Shown piece by piece: positions 49,001 to 61,611 of a DNA stretch of 64,000 bases (the stretch's first letter is position 1; each line of letters starts with the position of its first letter). The notes beneath the pieces are model-generated. The model saw only the letters and a program-made list of their open reading frames with translations, was not told where the DNA came from and ran no database searches. A program made the position numbers and the translations under genes. The DNA is from Verpa conica. Its lineage: Eukaryota > Ascomycota > Pezizomycetes > Pezizales > Morchellaceae. The stretch spans positions 2,542,001-2,606,000 of the forward strand of contig JAUFSD010000001.1 of assembly GCA_033030425.1 (NCBI GenBank), read 5' to 3'.

Positions 49001-50959
49001 CATCCTTCCCTTCGAATCCCGCGACGCTCAAGGAAATCTCTGGGAGGATATCATGCCCAGTGCTAATGAGTACGTAATTGAGAAAGATAAGAATAGACCG
49101 GACATTATAGACGGTGGGTGGATTACATGGTGTGGAACGGTGTGGACCGAGAAGGCACTTCGCCGGATTGAGATATGGGGGGAGGTGAGAGGGGTTCGGT
49201 TCACGTTTGTCGATGGCACAACAAAAGGGTTTGGATTGATTGGCAAGGACGAGAAGATTAAGGTTTTTGAGTATACGGAACCTGAAGGAAGGTGGCTGGT
49301 GAGCTGTTCTTGGGGGAAAATGAAGGTTAAGACGAGTTGGGCAGGGGAGTACAGGCTAGGGAGAGAATATAGGGGTGAGGACTACAAAGATAGGGATACG
49401 GAAGATCTGGATGACGACGAATGGGATTGTACGGAGGTCACACAGATGAATGTAAGTTCCGTTTTCTCTCATTTTGAGATGGTGGATAGTTTGCTAAGGA
49501 TGTGCTATAGTTTCGCACTCGGCATGCGCAGGGGAAAAAGCCAAAAACTCTTCCGGTAGGATACAAGTTCAACCACACAATAACTTCTATTCGTGGGTTA
49601 GCAGCAATTTTCAGTCTCCCTCACGCACCACAATATCTTCAGAAACTACCACGACCAAAAATAGTCTATAGGTCTGGTAGTACACACCCTACACACCCCC
49701 TGCACCCTGACAGTGTAACAATCGCAACCCCGCCAATACCATTCCTACGAAAATATGAATATGAATTTTTTGATGGCGACAATGGGGAGAAGTTGGAAGC
49801 TATTATAGCCTACATGGGTGTGGGCGCATGGAAACCATTTAAAGGGTTACGATTTAGAAGAGAAGGGTCTGGTTGGAGCGATGTGTTTGGAGAAATCGGA
49901 GAGACAATGGCAATCTTTGAACTTGAGGGCGGAAGAATAGAGAGGGCTTTCTACAGAATGGGCCTAGGGCCATGGTTGGATGCAGTCGCATTCGCCACAG
50001 CTACAAAAGCAAGTCCATACTTTGGCAAAGAGCGTAGAGGGACAGAACACGAAGTCCCTATGAATGAAAATTGGATTCCGATTGGGGTCTACAGTATCAG
50101 GACTCAGGTAACTCACGTCCTGGGTAATTACGGCCGGGAAGGTTATATTGACTATGAAGGAAAGAATCAGTTTGGGCTGTTCTGTCGCGAGGCTTTACCA
50201 GAGGATAATCTTATCAGATCTACAATTAGCGAGCCTAGACCTTCCTCAGATCCGATCACGGAGTTCTTTCAACCACGATGTGAACAGACTGGGAGACTGT
50301 GGAAGAGTGATATACTTTCACTCCCTCGCGACTGCAGTATAGCGCCACTATTCTCAAGCAGCGAGTTCAGGTCAGCTATACAGGTGGAAGAAGGCAATAC
50401 CAACGAGCTGACCGCCGATGCATTCTTAACTGTCGACCACAGACGCACTTTCGCCATCTTCGATCCGGAGCGCTTGAAACGAATCTATATATGTTGGCGA
50501 TACACAACCCTCCCAGTCTGTGGCCTCAAAGTGCCCGCTATCTGCCATATAAAGTTCCGTGACTTTGAGAAAATGGACGAGATTCTAATCGGAGATGAAT
50601 ACCTCAATCCTACACGGATCCGGTCCCTTACTCGCAACGGCGAAGACAGTGGATCGAAGGGGTGGAAGGTTGAGAGGATCGATATTGACGGGCTTGGCGG
50701 CGAGAGGATTACGAGGATCAAGTTTGCGTTTAGACCATGGCTTTGCGCAATGGCTTTTGAGACAAGCTTTGGGAGATGTGTTTTTGCGGGGCAGAGTCAG
50801 GATGGTGAATGGACATATAAGAGTGAGCACGAAGTTGTGGTCGAGAAGGGGTCGGAGATTACAGGTATGCATGTTGATACGACGTGGATTGTCGACAGAC
50901 CTGATGAGAGATATTGCGACAAGATTGGAGCGATTCTTAGACCATATGTTGAGGTTTGA
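46032..50959 (+). CDS. Large F-box protein with repeated beta-rich modules
   Basis: Five exons (46032-46271, 46392-47048, 47117-48586, 48708-49451, 49511-50959), all phase 0, give about 1519 aa. An N-terminal Cys motif (FCAMCGGPLC) precedes an acidic Ser/Asp-rich linker and a conserved-looking block (HEHCWEEFMKAVRYWC). An F-box follows at about residues 354-395 (DIFNTLPADIALHIFTFLP). The remaining ~1100 residues contain several similar beta-rich modules (for example GRMTGLSFLG, VRGVRFTFVDG, FKGLRFRRE, ITRIKFAFRPW), like fungal F-box/DUF7600 proteins. F-box proteins recruit substrates to SCF ubiquitin ligases through Skp1; the target is unknown. Intron 1 (46272-46391) is 120 nt, in frame and stop-free, and extremely G-rich. 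The start at 46032 is the first in-frame ATG; 46119 is the alternative. Confidence 0.82.
46294..46345 (+). repeat. G-run cluster (potential G-quadruplex) in intron 1
   Basis: G6-A3-G6-A3-G7, then further G-runs separated by short spacers, on the sense strand inside the in-frame intron of the F-box gene. It fits the canonical G-quadruplex pattern of four runs of at least three G with short loops. Confidence 0.75.
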
Positions 50960-53900
50960 AAGGGGTGAGAATCATTTCTAGAAGTTGAAGGGGGTACGAT
51001 AGAACTTATTAGGGATCCCCCCAAAGAGCTATTTCTTTGTGATAAACGGTTATGGGTGGGTATTTGCTTCTGTGCTGTATTAATTATTGCATGGGCTGTT
51101 TTCTTTTTCTTTTGTTGGGGTTCGTACTCTCATGTAGGGTCGTACATGCTAAAATCCATTACTATCTAAAAATTTTAACACTTTAATAATAGAAGCTCAC
51201 CCTTCTACAATCACGAGTTTTTTGATCGAGTGAGATAATGTGACCACGGCCTCTTCGTAAATTCTTGTGAAGAAATGATAGAAGATGTAGTACTTATAGC
51301 TGGAGGGTCCCTGATCTAGGCCTTTATAGCTAGATCCTTGTCTGCCCATGGAACGCAGCCCAGCCTTCCATGTATATAACAGCACAAGGGATCACTCGGT
51401 ATATTTTCCCAAACCCAATATATCTTAGCTAATGGCAATTATTAACACTTATCAAGACTCTTTCTGGCTTATCTCCGCAAAGACGTGTACATAACACGGC
51501 ACTCGCACTATATCTCCACTACGTACCGACCAGTCTCCCCAACTAAAAACAGCAATAGCAATCTACAAGCCTCCCCATAAGGGAGGTCCACTAAATATTA
51601 TAACTTATTTCCTAGATAACCCACTAATCATATTCAATATCATCTATCACCTGCATGTATGGGTATACGTAGATCCGCCTATTCTCCACCTATGTACATA
51701 CGTACTAGAAAGCCCAGCATCTAGAACACATGGATTTTCTTTTCTTTTCTTTTCTTTCTTAGAGACGGCAGTCACGCGTGGTCTGTCTAGGAAAAAAAAT
51801 GATCCAGTGGGCGCGCATACCCCCTTTCCCCTTCCCAAGGATATTACATGCGGCAGACGGATGAAGTCTCTCCCCCCCCCCCCCCAAAAAAAAAAAAAGG
51901 TAGCAATTGTTGCATGTCTACTCAATTGAGTTGAGCTCGAAAAGGATGAAACTTTTATATTGCTTTGCTCAAACCGATCGATGGACTTAAATATCATGAG
52001 CAGCTTTAAAAAAATATGGTTGGTCACACAGTGTTTTGATTGAGGGCTTAGATTTTTTTTTCTTAATCGAAGTACGAACTGGGTATTCCCCGCATACAGG
52101 TTGTTGGAAGGCTTTGGAGCAAACCATTGCCAACACATTTACATGCATCACACATTACGCACTAGACAGACTCTCCCCCTATATATGTTAAATACATCAC
52201 AAACTAGGGAGTTTTACACATCTTGTTTCTGTCAGGTTAAGTTTATGACCAACGGGGCCCCTGGAGAGAGGGGGGGAGGGGCCTATAAATGCCTGGGCGG
52301 GTTTAGAATATCTTCAGCTATAACCTGGTACAATATTCATCATCATCTTGGGCAAGCCACGATTTGTGATCGAAGTAGTACAAGTATGATTATTTAGCTA
52401 ATTACACCACTTGAAATCCCCCATGCCAACGCATTCGTATCAAGCTTCATCTCCGGTCGAATAGCTAGTTGAATGCCCGGCACTTATATATACATATCGA
52501 ATTCCTGATCAAGGATGCCGAGTTTATTCCCTATTTACATCTCTCAGCAGCTCCGGAGATGAGCTATACACGTACTCTATGTGTAAAATTAGACGCCCAG
52601 AAGTGCACCAATTCGTCTACTCATCGGGACCGATTAGAGATCTGTGCAGGGACCATTATCAGCCCGGAAGATGCCCGGAGGTGACCAATCGGAGGCAACA
52701 ATCCGGTAACTCTAACGGTTCTTAAAGTTGGAGATATTGCGAGTTAGCACGCGAGGTGTAATTGCCGGTCCATGTACCGAGAAGTATTTGTTTTTTTTTC
52801 TGTCAAAGTTTCTCAGGGGGGAGCGACAACAGAGGTTTCACTCCGTAACAAGAGGGCAGTTACGCAATTGAGGAAATGTCAGAATGTCTAGCAGGGCATG
52901 GATCCCATGGTAGGAAGTGTTGTCTTGGCGTTATACTTTAGATCTGGTTCAGTAAGTATACCCGGTACCGGCGTCCTTTCGGTTCAATTATAGCTAGGAG
53001 AACTTATAACCGCCTCCTATCTTTAAAGATTTTATCATTCAAAAATATATGTAATAAAAACCCTCGTATAAACCGATAAATTATGATTTCTATATTAAGT
53101 TAAGAACGAGAAAATACTAATTGGCCGTATTGATATTATCGATGGCTAGCTAGTATATTTATTTAATTAATTTACGTACTAGAAACCCATGAAGTTGCCG
53201 CAGTACTTACTCCCAGCTCCCTAGGGCCTTAATATTCCTCTACTACCGTATTGACTCGAAAAATTGGATATCTCCGGTATCTCCGCACCAAAAGACAGCA
53301 GTAGGTGCATGGCTTCATATTCTCGTACTATTAGAACTGGTAGTTTTATCACCAGCATCAACCGAGAGAGATCACGGAGATAGCCAATTTTTTCGAGTCA
53401 ATACGGTACTCTAGAAAAGCCCTCCAGAGTTTGTCGGAGTCAGAATAATAATACCAGTACATGTGTCAAGCGATTTCGGACTAGCTCATAGAAAAACAAG
53501 GAAGTTTCCATGGAACTAGTGCCAGGAAAGAAGTCCGTAATCCTTTTGACATTTCTATGGATGTCGGGACACCACAGATCAATGCACATACAAGTAGCCA
53601 ATAAAAATTGATTACCGATGGTAGGTTTACACGGGAGAAAAAATGCATGTAACTGTCATAGCGGGTATCTCAATGGTCATGGACCGCTTGTTAGCTTTTA
53701 TGTTAAATACCCTACCGTGCTTAATTTCACAGGCTGGTAAGAAAGGCCAGGGTGTGTGGGCCAACGGCCCTCATTTCTAGTTAGTACCGTCAGCCCTGGA
53801 GTTTCCCTAGACTAGTAACACTATACGCTATAGGGCTTATACGAGTCTGTAGATCCATGTAGGCTTCCCGGCGCGCATACCGGCCCTGCAAAGTAGCAAT

Positions 53901-54214
53901 CTGATAGTTCAATTGGTAGCTGATAACTTAGATATAAAAAGAAATTACCCTAAGATAGTGGTGGGAATGCCTCTTTGAGCAAATCGTAAATCGGGATTTT
54001 TTTTTTTTGTAAGCCCCACAGAGTTACTATGACCCCACTACTGTAGGCCAAAACCGTGTTTTAACCTGACCTAGCTATATTATTCACTTAGGAACGTAAG
54101 TCATGATCAAAAGAGGATAAAGTGTGCACTCCTAGTTACATTGTAGTTACTAGATATGTAGTTACAAGCAGATACCACCTCTACTAATACATATAGAATT
54201 AACTACCAGATAAC
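50960..54214. other. 3.3 kb intergenic region with a MITE-like element
   Basis: No gene seen; it lies between the convergent F-box (+) and GH51 (-) genes. It contains a C/A homopolymer block at 51873-51898, a TTTTC-type tandem at 51734-51758, and the inverted-repeat element at 53245-53407. Confidence 0.55.
53245..53407. mobile_element. MITE-like inverted-repeat element, ~163 bp
   Basis: Left arm 53245-53276 (starting ACCGTATTGACTCGAAAAA, ending TATCTCCG) matches the reverse complement of 53375-53407 with one substitution and one single-base indel over about 32 bp. The ~98-bp interior is non-coding. Size and terminal inverted repeats suit a small non-autonomous DNA transposon. A target-site duplication was not clear by eye, so the exact ends are uncertain. 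Confidence 0.6.
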
Positions 54215-56554
54215 TTAGCTCACAGCCAGGACAGCCACGGTTAGATTTGGAAGCTCAAATGTGAACTTTCCATTGGCATTCTTCGTAATAGTTTTCTCTA
54301 TCCAAATACTTGTTTCATTTTTGGGGGTGTTCCAAGAGAATGCTGTAGGGGCACTCAGTGTGGTAAGCTTTCCTGAGACAACTGTGCTGTCAGGGACTTC
54401 AAAGGTGACATTTGTTGTTGTTCCGTTGTAGTTAGCAACCTTGAGATAGTAATCGCCATTGTCAGTACTAGATGCTGACCAATATAAAGGTCCGAATTCG
54501 GCGTCTGAGGTGACAGGGAGTATAGTTGTTCCGTGATGCATTGAGAAAAGCTTGAAGTTTATTAGGAACAACCTCTGTACATATGTGCGACTGGAGAGAA
54601 ACATACCTTTTGTACATAGTAACTGATTGAAGCTGTAGTCTCTGCTGGATCGGCTGTGAATGAAATAAGATCGGGCTGTGGATCATAGGAGGGTTAGCGC
54701 TTATTTACTCAACATGGGCCTAAGGGAGACGTACTGTCCATTGGTAGCTATTTAGATTCTGAAGCACCGGCGCGTAGGCAGTGCTTCGGACAAGATCTGC
54801 ATTCCTCTCCATGCCAATTGCAAAGACCGCCTCCGAGATAGCACCGACCAACGTAGGGAATCTTGACTTAGGAAGATTCCAATCTGTCCCACCTCCTGCT
54901 GGTCTGTTGTCCTGAACGTACGCGTACTCTCCAACCAATATTGGATGGCTCCGGTCCATATTATCGAAGAATCCAAATCTAGAAACGAAGTCATCTGGTC
55001 GCGTATACCTGTGATAATCCAGCCATGCCCCTTCTGGGATAGGGCTAATATTGGTAGTAGAAGCAATTGTTGTTATATCGGGGTAAGCAGCCTTTATCGC
55101 ATTGTGGAACATAGGAAATCGGTAGGCACTGTATGAGCTACCACCACCACCAAGATCATCCTCGTTTCCAACCTCAACATACTTGATCTTCCATGGCTTT
55201 GGGTGGCCTAGCTTTGCTCGTAGGGCGCCATATGTACTGTTTACTGGGCCCATTAGGAATTCGAGCTCATTGAGCGCATCCTGAACATAAACGCCCAGCC
55301 CTTCCTGAGAAATGACTGGCCCATTGAGGTAAAACCCTGCCCAGACACCAAGAATTGGCTCTAGCTTCATATCGTCACACCACTAGAGAAATAATTAAAT
55401 ATTAGCTATAGTCTTTGAGAGTTTGCTTTTTTTGTTTTTATTCACATACCTCCATATACTCAACTAATCCTAGTCCATCCGTGTTTTCGTATGACCATGT
55501 ACCTTATTTATCCTGTCAGTAAACGGCAAACGTTCTATTGTGATGGGTAAATCATTTACCTGGGCGGCCAGGGCGATCTATCAGTGGGCCAATGGTTTCA
55601 TTCCATTTCCAATGGTACGGGGGTTCGTTGCCCTCACTTGATTTATAGAACTCTTGTCAGCAATTAAGTAGCCTCATTGATATCTAGAGGGGTTCTATCT
55701 CACAGATTGTTTCCTCCTGGGAAGCGGAGAAAAGTGGGCTTGAAACCTTCCAATTTCTCGGCAAGGTCCTTTCGAAGGCCATTCTTCCTGAGTTTACATT
55801 AGTAACGTAAGCTCATCGTTCTTTAGGAGACAATATATACCTATTGTGGTAAGTCGGAGGAAATAGACTGGTCATACTAAAATATAGCCCGCTACTCGCC
55901 TTCGGGGCGTCAAATGTGATTTGAAGCGTATTGTTTACGTTGGGGGCTGCTCTATTGGGCTGCAAAACGAACTCATGCTTGGTCCACGAACCAGCCTTTG
56001 ATGACGATCTGATCCTCTTCTCGGCATAAACAGCTGTAGTGAGGTTCGATCTGAGAGAGACTGTAAAAGACCCTTCATACGCTCCCTTGACGTAGAAACT
56101 GCCAGTATATGGGACGCTTTTCACGTCAATTCCCCAAAACCCCTCATTTAGGAACCCAGCCTGGGTTGAATTTGTAGACGGTGATACTTTCATTACATTG
56201 GGCAATGCAGCTGATAACGGATTACCAGTATCAATGGAAAGACTTGCCCCTCCAACGGCACGATAAGCATCCAAAGTTGGCGTAACTGAGCTACCAGATC
56301 CTTGAAAGGCACGATTTCGAATAAGTTCAGCATAAAGACCACCGTCTCCTGAATGACTGATATCCTATAAGAGCTATGAGTCCCATTCGTAGACAGAATT
56401 CTGAAAGTGATCCACTTACCTCATACATGATTCCGTACATGATAGGGCTTGTCTTATTCCCCTCATTACTCGAAACCACAAGATTTACTCCAAGAGCAGT
56501 TGTACATAGCTGCAGTAAAGTGAGGGCTACGGCCCTCGAGACAATGTACCGCAT
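54215..56554 (-). CDS. Secreted GH51 alpha-L-arabinofuranosidase
   Basis: Eight exons on the minus strand (56554-56420, 56364-55841, 55787-55704, 55636-55560, 55502-55450, 55382-54735, 54675-54607, 54550-54215) join in phase to 596 aa, typical for fungal GH51 enzymes. They release terminal arabinose from arabinan or arabinoxylan outside the cell. Residues 1-22 ([20 protein letters not shown]...) are a signal peptide. Family blocks: [57 protein letters not shown] and GLVEYMEWCDD. The acid/base Glu (about 320) is in YVEVGNEDD and the nucleophile Glu (about 398) in ILVGEYAY. Sequons (NST, NLT, NGT) fit secretion. Intron 4 needs the acceptor ATAAATAAG. Both catalytic residues are present, so it is probably active. 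A TATA-like TATAAATA lies about 117 bp upstream. Confidence 0.95.
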
Positions 56555-56670
56555 TTTGTTGCACGCTACCAAGACCCCAGATGTCCTATTTCTTAAAGTT
56601 CACGGAATACAGCTACCAAATCTCGAGTTTGGTATTGGGTTGAGAAACTTAGTATTCATCTGTCTTGCTG

Positions 56671-56678
56671 TATTTATA
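56671..56678 (-). promoter_or_regulatory. Putative TATA box of the GH51 gene
   Basis: TATAAATA on the minus strand, 117-124 bp upstream of the GH51 ATG, with a C/T-rich stretch between. Confidence 0.5.
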
Positions 56679-59600
56679 CCCCAGAGAAGACTTTAGAAAT
56701 CGGGCTCAATTAATCCGTCATGAGATCCTCAATTGCCTCTTTGTGAACTCCCTAGGATGTTATTACCCTTTACCCTAGCAATACAATATAGTATCACTTC
56801 AAGGCTATTTATTTCACTCCATGTAAAATCATACGTCTGAATAGCCGTACGTTCGACCGGACGGCGAGACTATCTCCCCATAAATCTCCGAGGAAACATT
56901 GTGGTATTACCTAAATTTCTCGATTGGAAAACTCTCGTAATATAAAGAGTATAATTGATCTTCACCAGAAGTCAATTTGATGTCTCAGTCATATCTCCTC
57001 GCGAATTAAAGATAACTCGGGTCGAATGGGGTCGATCTCGCTTAATAACTACGCGATTAAATTAAGTTGCAAGTTTTTAAACCGGTCTGTCTTCCTGGAT
57101 GAAGGATAATAACGGAGGGATTTACACCGAGATCTATAGATGCTGAACCTTCCAAGTATTCAGGTACTTTTAAAAGTTAATATTGCAGGTCTTTTCGGAC
57201 TCTGGTGTTTTTTGGCTAAACGGGGGGCGGAGAAAATCCGGAGCTTTGTCCAAGAGGGCCTAAGCGACGCGGGTAGAACCTTACCCCGCAAAAGCAATAA
57301 GCTTTGCATGAGTTCTGGGACATCTCGGCGATCCGGGCACGAAATTTCCTGTATTTATACGGCATTTCCCGGTGCTGTATTTGACTTGAAGTGGCGTGAG
57401 TTCTCGGTACTTTCCCGACTATAGAGACAATCTAATATTGTATCTCTGGTATCGATGTATATATACAGATCCATATATATAATACACAGGCGACTCGGCC
57501 TATAAGGATACGCCGGGGCCAGGCCGAAGATTAGTGCTCTTAAAAAGTGATTATTCTTATAGATAGCAAGAATTTATCTAGTGTATTTGTGACTAAGAAT
57601 ACGTACCCTTATAGAGTGATTATTTCTTGTAAGCAATATTTTATAGACAGAACCGCCTGTATGACAAAGTCGCGATACAATAGGCCCCCGGTGATCGACA
57701 CTTGAACGTTGTCACGGCGCTAGGAAACAACACCATGTGTTGTTGCTTGGACCGTCGCCAATGCACAATCACTCCTCCGTGGCCTCTCCCCCTAGAGACC
57801 AGCCTACCACGGCGGCGGATTCTCGCAAGATGGTAATCCAGGGCTGTTAGAACTATGTAAGGGGGTGGGTAATTCTAGCTGAAAGATACCGGAAACTGTC
57901 CAATCAACTACAGCTGATTACAAAACGAAAAAAAAAGTCGCCGGCAGCTCTTCTCAAAGCTAGCACTAATCATCGCATTGCTAATCAAAGTTAGTAGTTC
58001 CCCCCTATGTTATGTACCACGAAGAAACAAGGGGGTTTGTGGATTTTAGACCCCTTCATACTTAAGGCGTCACATAAAACAGGGTAAATATACTTAAAAT
58101 AGCTCCGAAGAGATTATTACGAAAACCTCTAAAAAAATAATGACGAACGAGTGACCTTCTATGACTCTAAAACACAGTAAACTAGTTCTATTTAAAATAA
58201 AAAAATAGAGCTTGAGAAAAATCATATAAAAACCAGAAATATTAATAGGAACCAAATGGTTTACAAATTTGCAAAAAACTACCATGCATGTGCGGTGATC
58301 ATTTTTGCTAGCAGATACACATACATGTGAGAGTTTACTCGGATGATCTAGGTGAGTTTAGTATAGTTAAGGTATAATTTGAAAATACAGCTATATATTG
58401 TCAGTCAGAAAACATGCATCTGGGTTCTAGTACGCGCTGACAGGCTCCATGTATTTATAATTAATCCATTCATCCATTCTAGTACGCTCTGAAAAGGCTC
58501 TCATAAGCACAAGAATTAAGGATATGATTAAAGCGCTGAGTTATATTGTTTAGGTTTAGGCCTTTATATTGAGAGATCTATTATATATTACAGAGCTGGG
58601 AGGTGATACTACATGTAATTAAATCCCTGTTAGCCAAGTAAATTATACTATACGGGAGAATGGTGATCTCCGGCCCTATTCTAGAGAAAGACACATGTAC
58701 CCTAGCGGTATTTCTCGAGAGTAGAACCCGTAGTGTTATGTCATAGCCTTTGGGCGCATACGCACTTAACAACAACCCCCCCGGACACCTAGGTAACATA
58801 TTCCAAACCCCTTCTAGATGCCAACTACAGAAGTAGGGCTCCAGATTGAGAACTCCTCCGAAACTGAAAAAGGTGTAACGCTTTAATGTTCTGGAAAATA
58901 AACCGAAATAGTACTTAGCAGACAATACCCTGGCGAGTTTTCGCGGACATATATGCGAGTCCCCGGTATATTATAATTAGGCCCCTGAGGGACAATATTT
59001 AGACCCCTGCTCAAAATCAAAAGATCTACAATCGTCCTAATGCTCATAGGGGCTAATTTTTTTTTTTGAGATATTTGGATCATGCTCACACATACGTGTA
59101 GCTCTAGGCAAGAACAGTTTGGCGTTTGTGACCCGTCTGGATGAGCACTCGTTATACCCAAAACAGGAAGCGGGTACCCTAAAATGCAAATATCATGCCA
59201 TTACATGCGAAAGCCTCCTGAGTAAATTGTACCTGTCAATTTTTGAGGATCTTCATTTGCACTTCTGGGTACTTTTTACCTATCTGCTGCAAGCACCACT
59301 AGTTGCTTAGTATTTACATGTAGTCCAATCACTCGGGTTTTCTTTTCCCTCTTACTGGCTGCAACTACATTGGAGATGTATTCATGCTATTAGAAATATG
59401 AATAAAACAAAGAATGGATCGATCGCAAGCACTATCAGTAACTTTGGATACAAGGGATCTTCGGCTCTTCGGGGACGATCCAACTGGGCTATGGAGGGTT
59501 GGTAAGGGGGAAATATGTTAGAGAGTAATCGCAAAATTGCGTCACACAGCTGCAGGGCAACTTTTCCGGTTTTCTCATGCTAGGATTTTTTTGAATGTCA

Positions 59601-61611
59601 AAATTTTTCCTTGATTTCCGCGGAGCGGCTCGTGCGCACTCTGCGAAATAGGCCACCAGAGAAAAACGATACGCCTGTTCTAGGAGTCATAGGGTGGCAG
59701 GGCACGTATCCACTGTCGTACACATTTGTGGAGCCTGTGCGATTTTTCACATACTTGGACCGAGTATTAATATATACCCAGCTGATCAAGTGCAACAGCC
59801 AGTCAGTGAATCGAACGGGTTTGGCTATGGAAGAAGTTATCTGGTCACGTAACGCAAATGGCAAGGTCGCATGCAGGGCCTTACTCCTTGGAATCCCAAT
59901 AAGCTCTTGCACTTTTGATAGACAGGAAGACAAACCTTTGTACAGTTAAGGATATATAGTTGAACTCCACATCAGTCCAAGTAGTATATTCTGGTCATGA
60001 GATATCACTCGCCGTGTTTCCCACCCTTTCCAAAATTCAGTATTCGTCAGTCCTGAACCGTAAAACGAAGGATCTATGTACCGGAGATCACCCGCGCCAG
60101 AAAAAAAACATAGTAAAAGGGTAGTTCCGGGAGATTGTTATGATTCCTGGGGCGCGAATCTTTTAATCAGCGTATACCACAACTATTTATTATATCAGTG
60201 AGCAGCCCCTGCGCTAGCTACGTACACGTTGGAATTAGATAGATAATATAATCTACGCGGTGGAAAGCGATTTGATTGTAAATTGTCAACTCTAGCTAGC
60301 TCTTTTATTCTTTAATCGCCGAGAGATTTAAGTGCCCGGGGAGGGGGGTAGACTTTTTCTAGACTGCCCTATGTTCCTTCCAAAGCTGGATGGAAGGCCA
60401 CACGGCCTAGACCTGGGACCTTTAATTGGGGAGGGTGCAAGGTTTGTAGACTTACGTACATGTCCTTATATTGCCCAGGATGAAAATAATTCCCGGGACA
60501 ATTTCATCTATCCTATCTCATCCTACAACGATGGCTGAATTAACGCGCTCTCGGATGCAATCTCAGAGAACAGCCTCGGTCACGCGCGAGGACCCATACA
60601 TGTACTCTATCTCCCGTATTCCCTCCCTTGCCACACCCGACATCGTCCTCAGTCACTTTGGTTGGGGCCAGATCTCGCTTACGCCCCTTGTAGGGTTCAA
60701 CTCTATCTGCCCTCAAAGACCTGTATCATGTCATGTACCCGCCCCCCATCCTGGCTGTACCTAAAGGCCGGTACTTGACACCCTCTCCCTATTCTACAGG
60801 TACATAATCTCCGCGCTGGAAGGATGAGCCCTATACCTTAGGCTGCTTAATGCCATGGGCGGTGAGAATGAAGAATACTGCACACCAGGCTTCCCTGCTC
60901 GTCATCGACTGGCCTCCAGCTAAACATCTCTCCCTATTCGTACAATTGTCCAGCTTGATAGGCATGCTGCTCCTCTTATCCGTCTGATCGGGCGAATAAC
61001 TCACCCCTGCGTGCATTGGCTGCTCTCTTATCCATTATATGATGGCACTTGCTGTCTCCGGGCCTTTGGGAACTGTATCCGGCAGACTGGTGCCAAATCC
61101 CCAGGTACTCACTCTACTTGACAGGAAAAACAATCGACTTTTGTCTGTGCGGTCTATTTTGTTCTCAGGCTCTGTGACCAAGTCAACGCGATCTTGGATC
61201 GTGGTTCACGAATTGACCATGCATCAACAATCCTTGTATATATTTACACCCTCCAGCGTTGGCCATGTTCCAAGCGTTAGATCAACTTTTCCATCACCAT
61301 GCACATGTCTCAGTGCAAGCAAGTCTAGCCAATTGCTCGGAGCCCCACATAAAATAAAAGCCAATGTCGATAATTATACCACGTTAAGGGTGGCACAGAT
61401 CTCTCCTTCTCTCTATTATTCCTTTCCTCCACTCTAAACCTGCTTGCACATACATCGCCGCTCCCCACAATACTAAGATAGAGAGACAGAAAGCACTTGC
61501 GATAACCTTCAACCTCTACCCGAAAAGTTTTTTTTATTTAAAAAAATACTAATTCAGTTTACTTGGCCTTCATCCTTTCATCTAACCCGGAAGTAGTTCA
61601 ACCGGATCTTC
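56679..61611. other. 5 kb intergenic region
   Basis: No supportable gene. Several 60-130 aa frames exist (57140-57424 +, 58581-58925 -, 59598-59949 on both strands, 61039-61437 +) without motifs or splicing continuation. Direct repeats of about 27 bp (TTCTAGTACGC...GGCTC) lie at 58424-58450 and 58477-58503. The last ~1 kb before 61612 is C/T-rich and is probably the promoter and leader of the MEDS-PAS gene. Confidence 0.5.
58424..58503. repeat. Short direct repeat pair
   Basis: TTCTAGTACGCGCTGACAGG (58424 on) recurs at 58477 with one substitution and one small indel; both copies run on into GGCTC[CT]AT. Confidence 0.7.

Noticed and set aside
50107..50201. Possible 95-nt intron (GTAACT...CCAG) in the last F-box exon
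   Set aside because: Length is not a multiple of three and both flanks need the same frame, so removing it would destroy the reading frame.
59598..59949. About 111-aa open frames on both strands at the same place
   Set aside because: Neither strand shows a recognised motif or a splicing continuation; both cannot be favoured, so neither is called.
61039..61437. 132-aa plus-strand frame upstream of the MEDS-PAS gene
   Set aside because: Ser/Leu/Pro-rich, no domain; more likely promoter or leader DNA of the gene at 61612.
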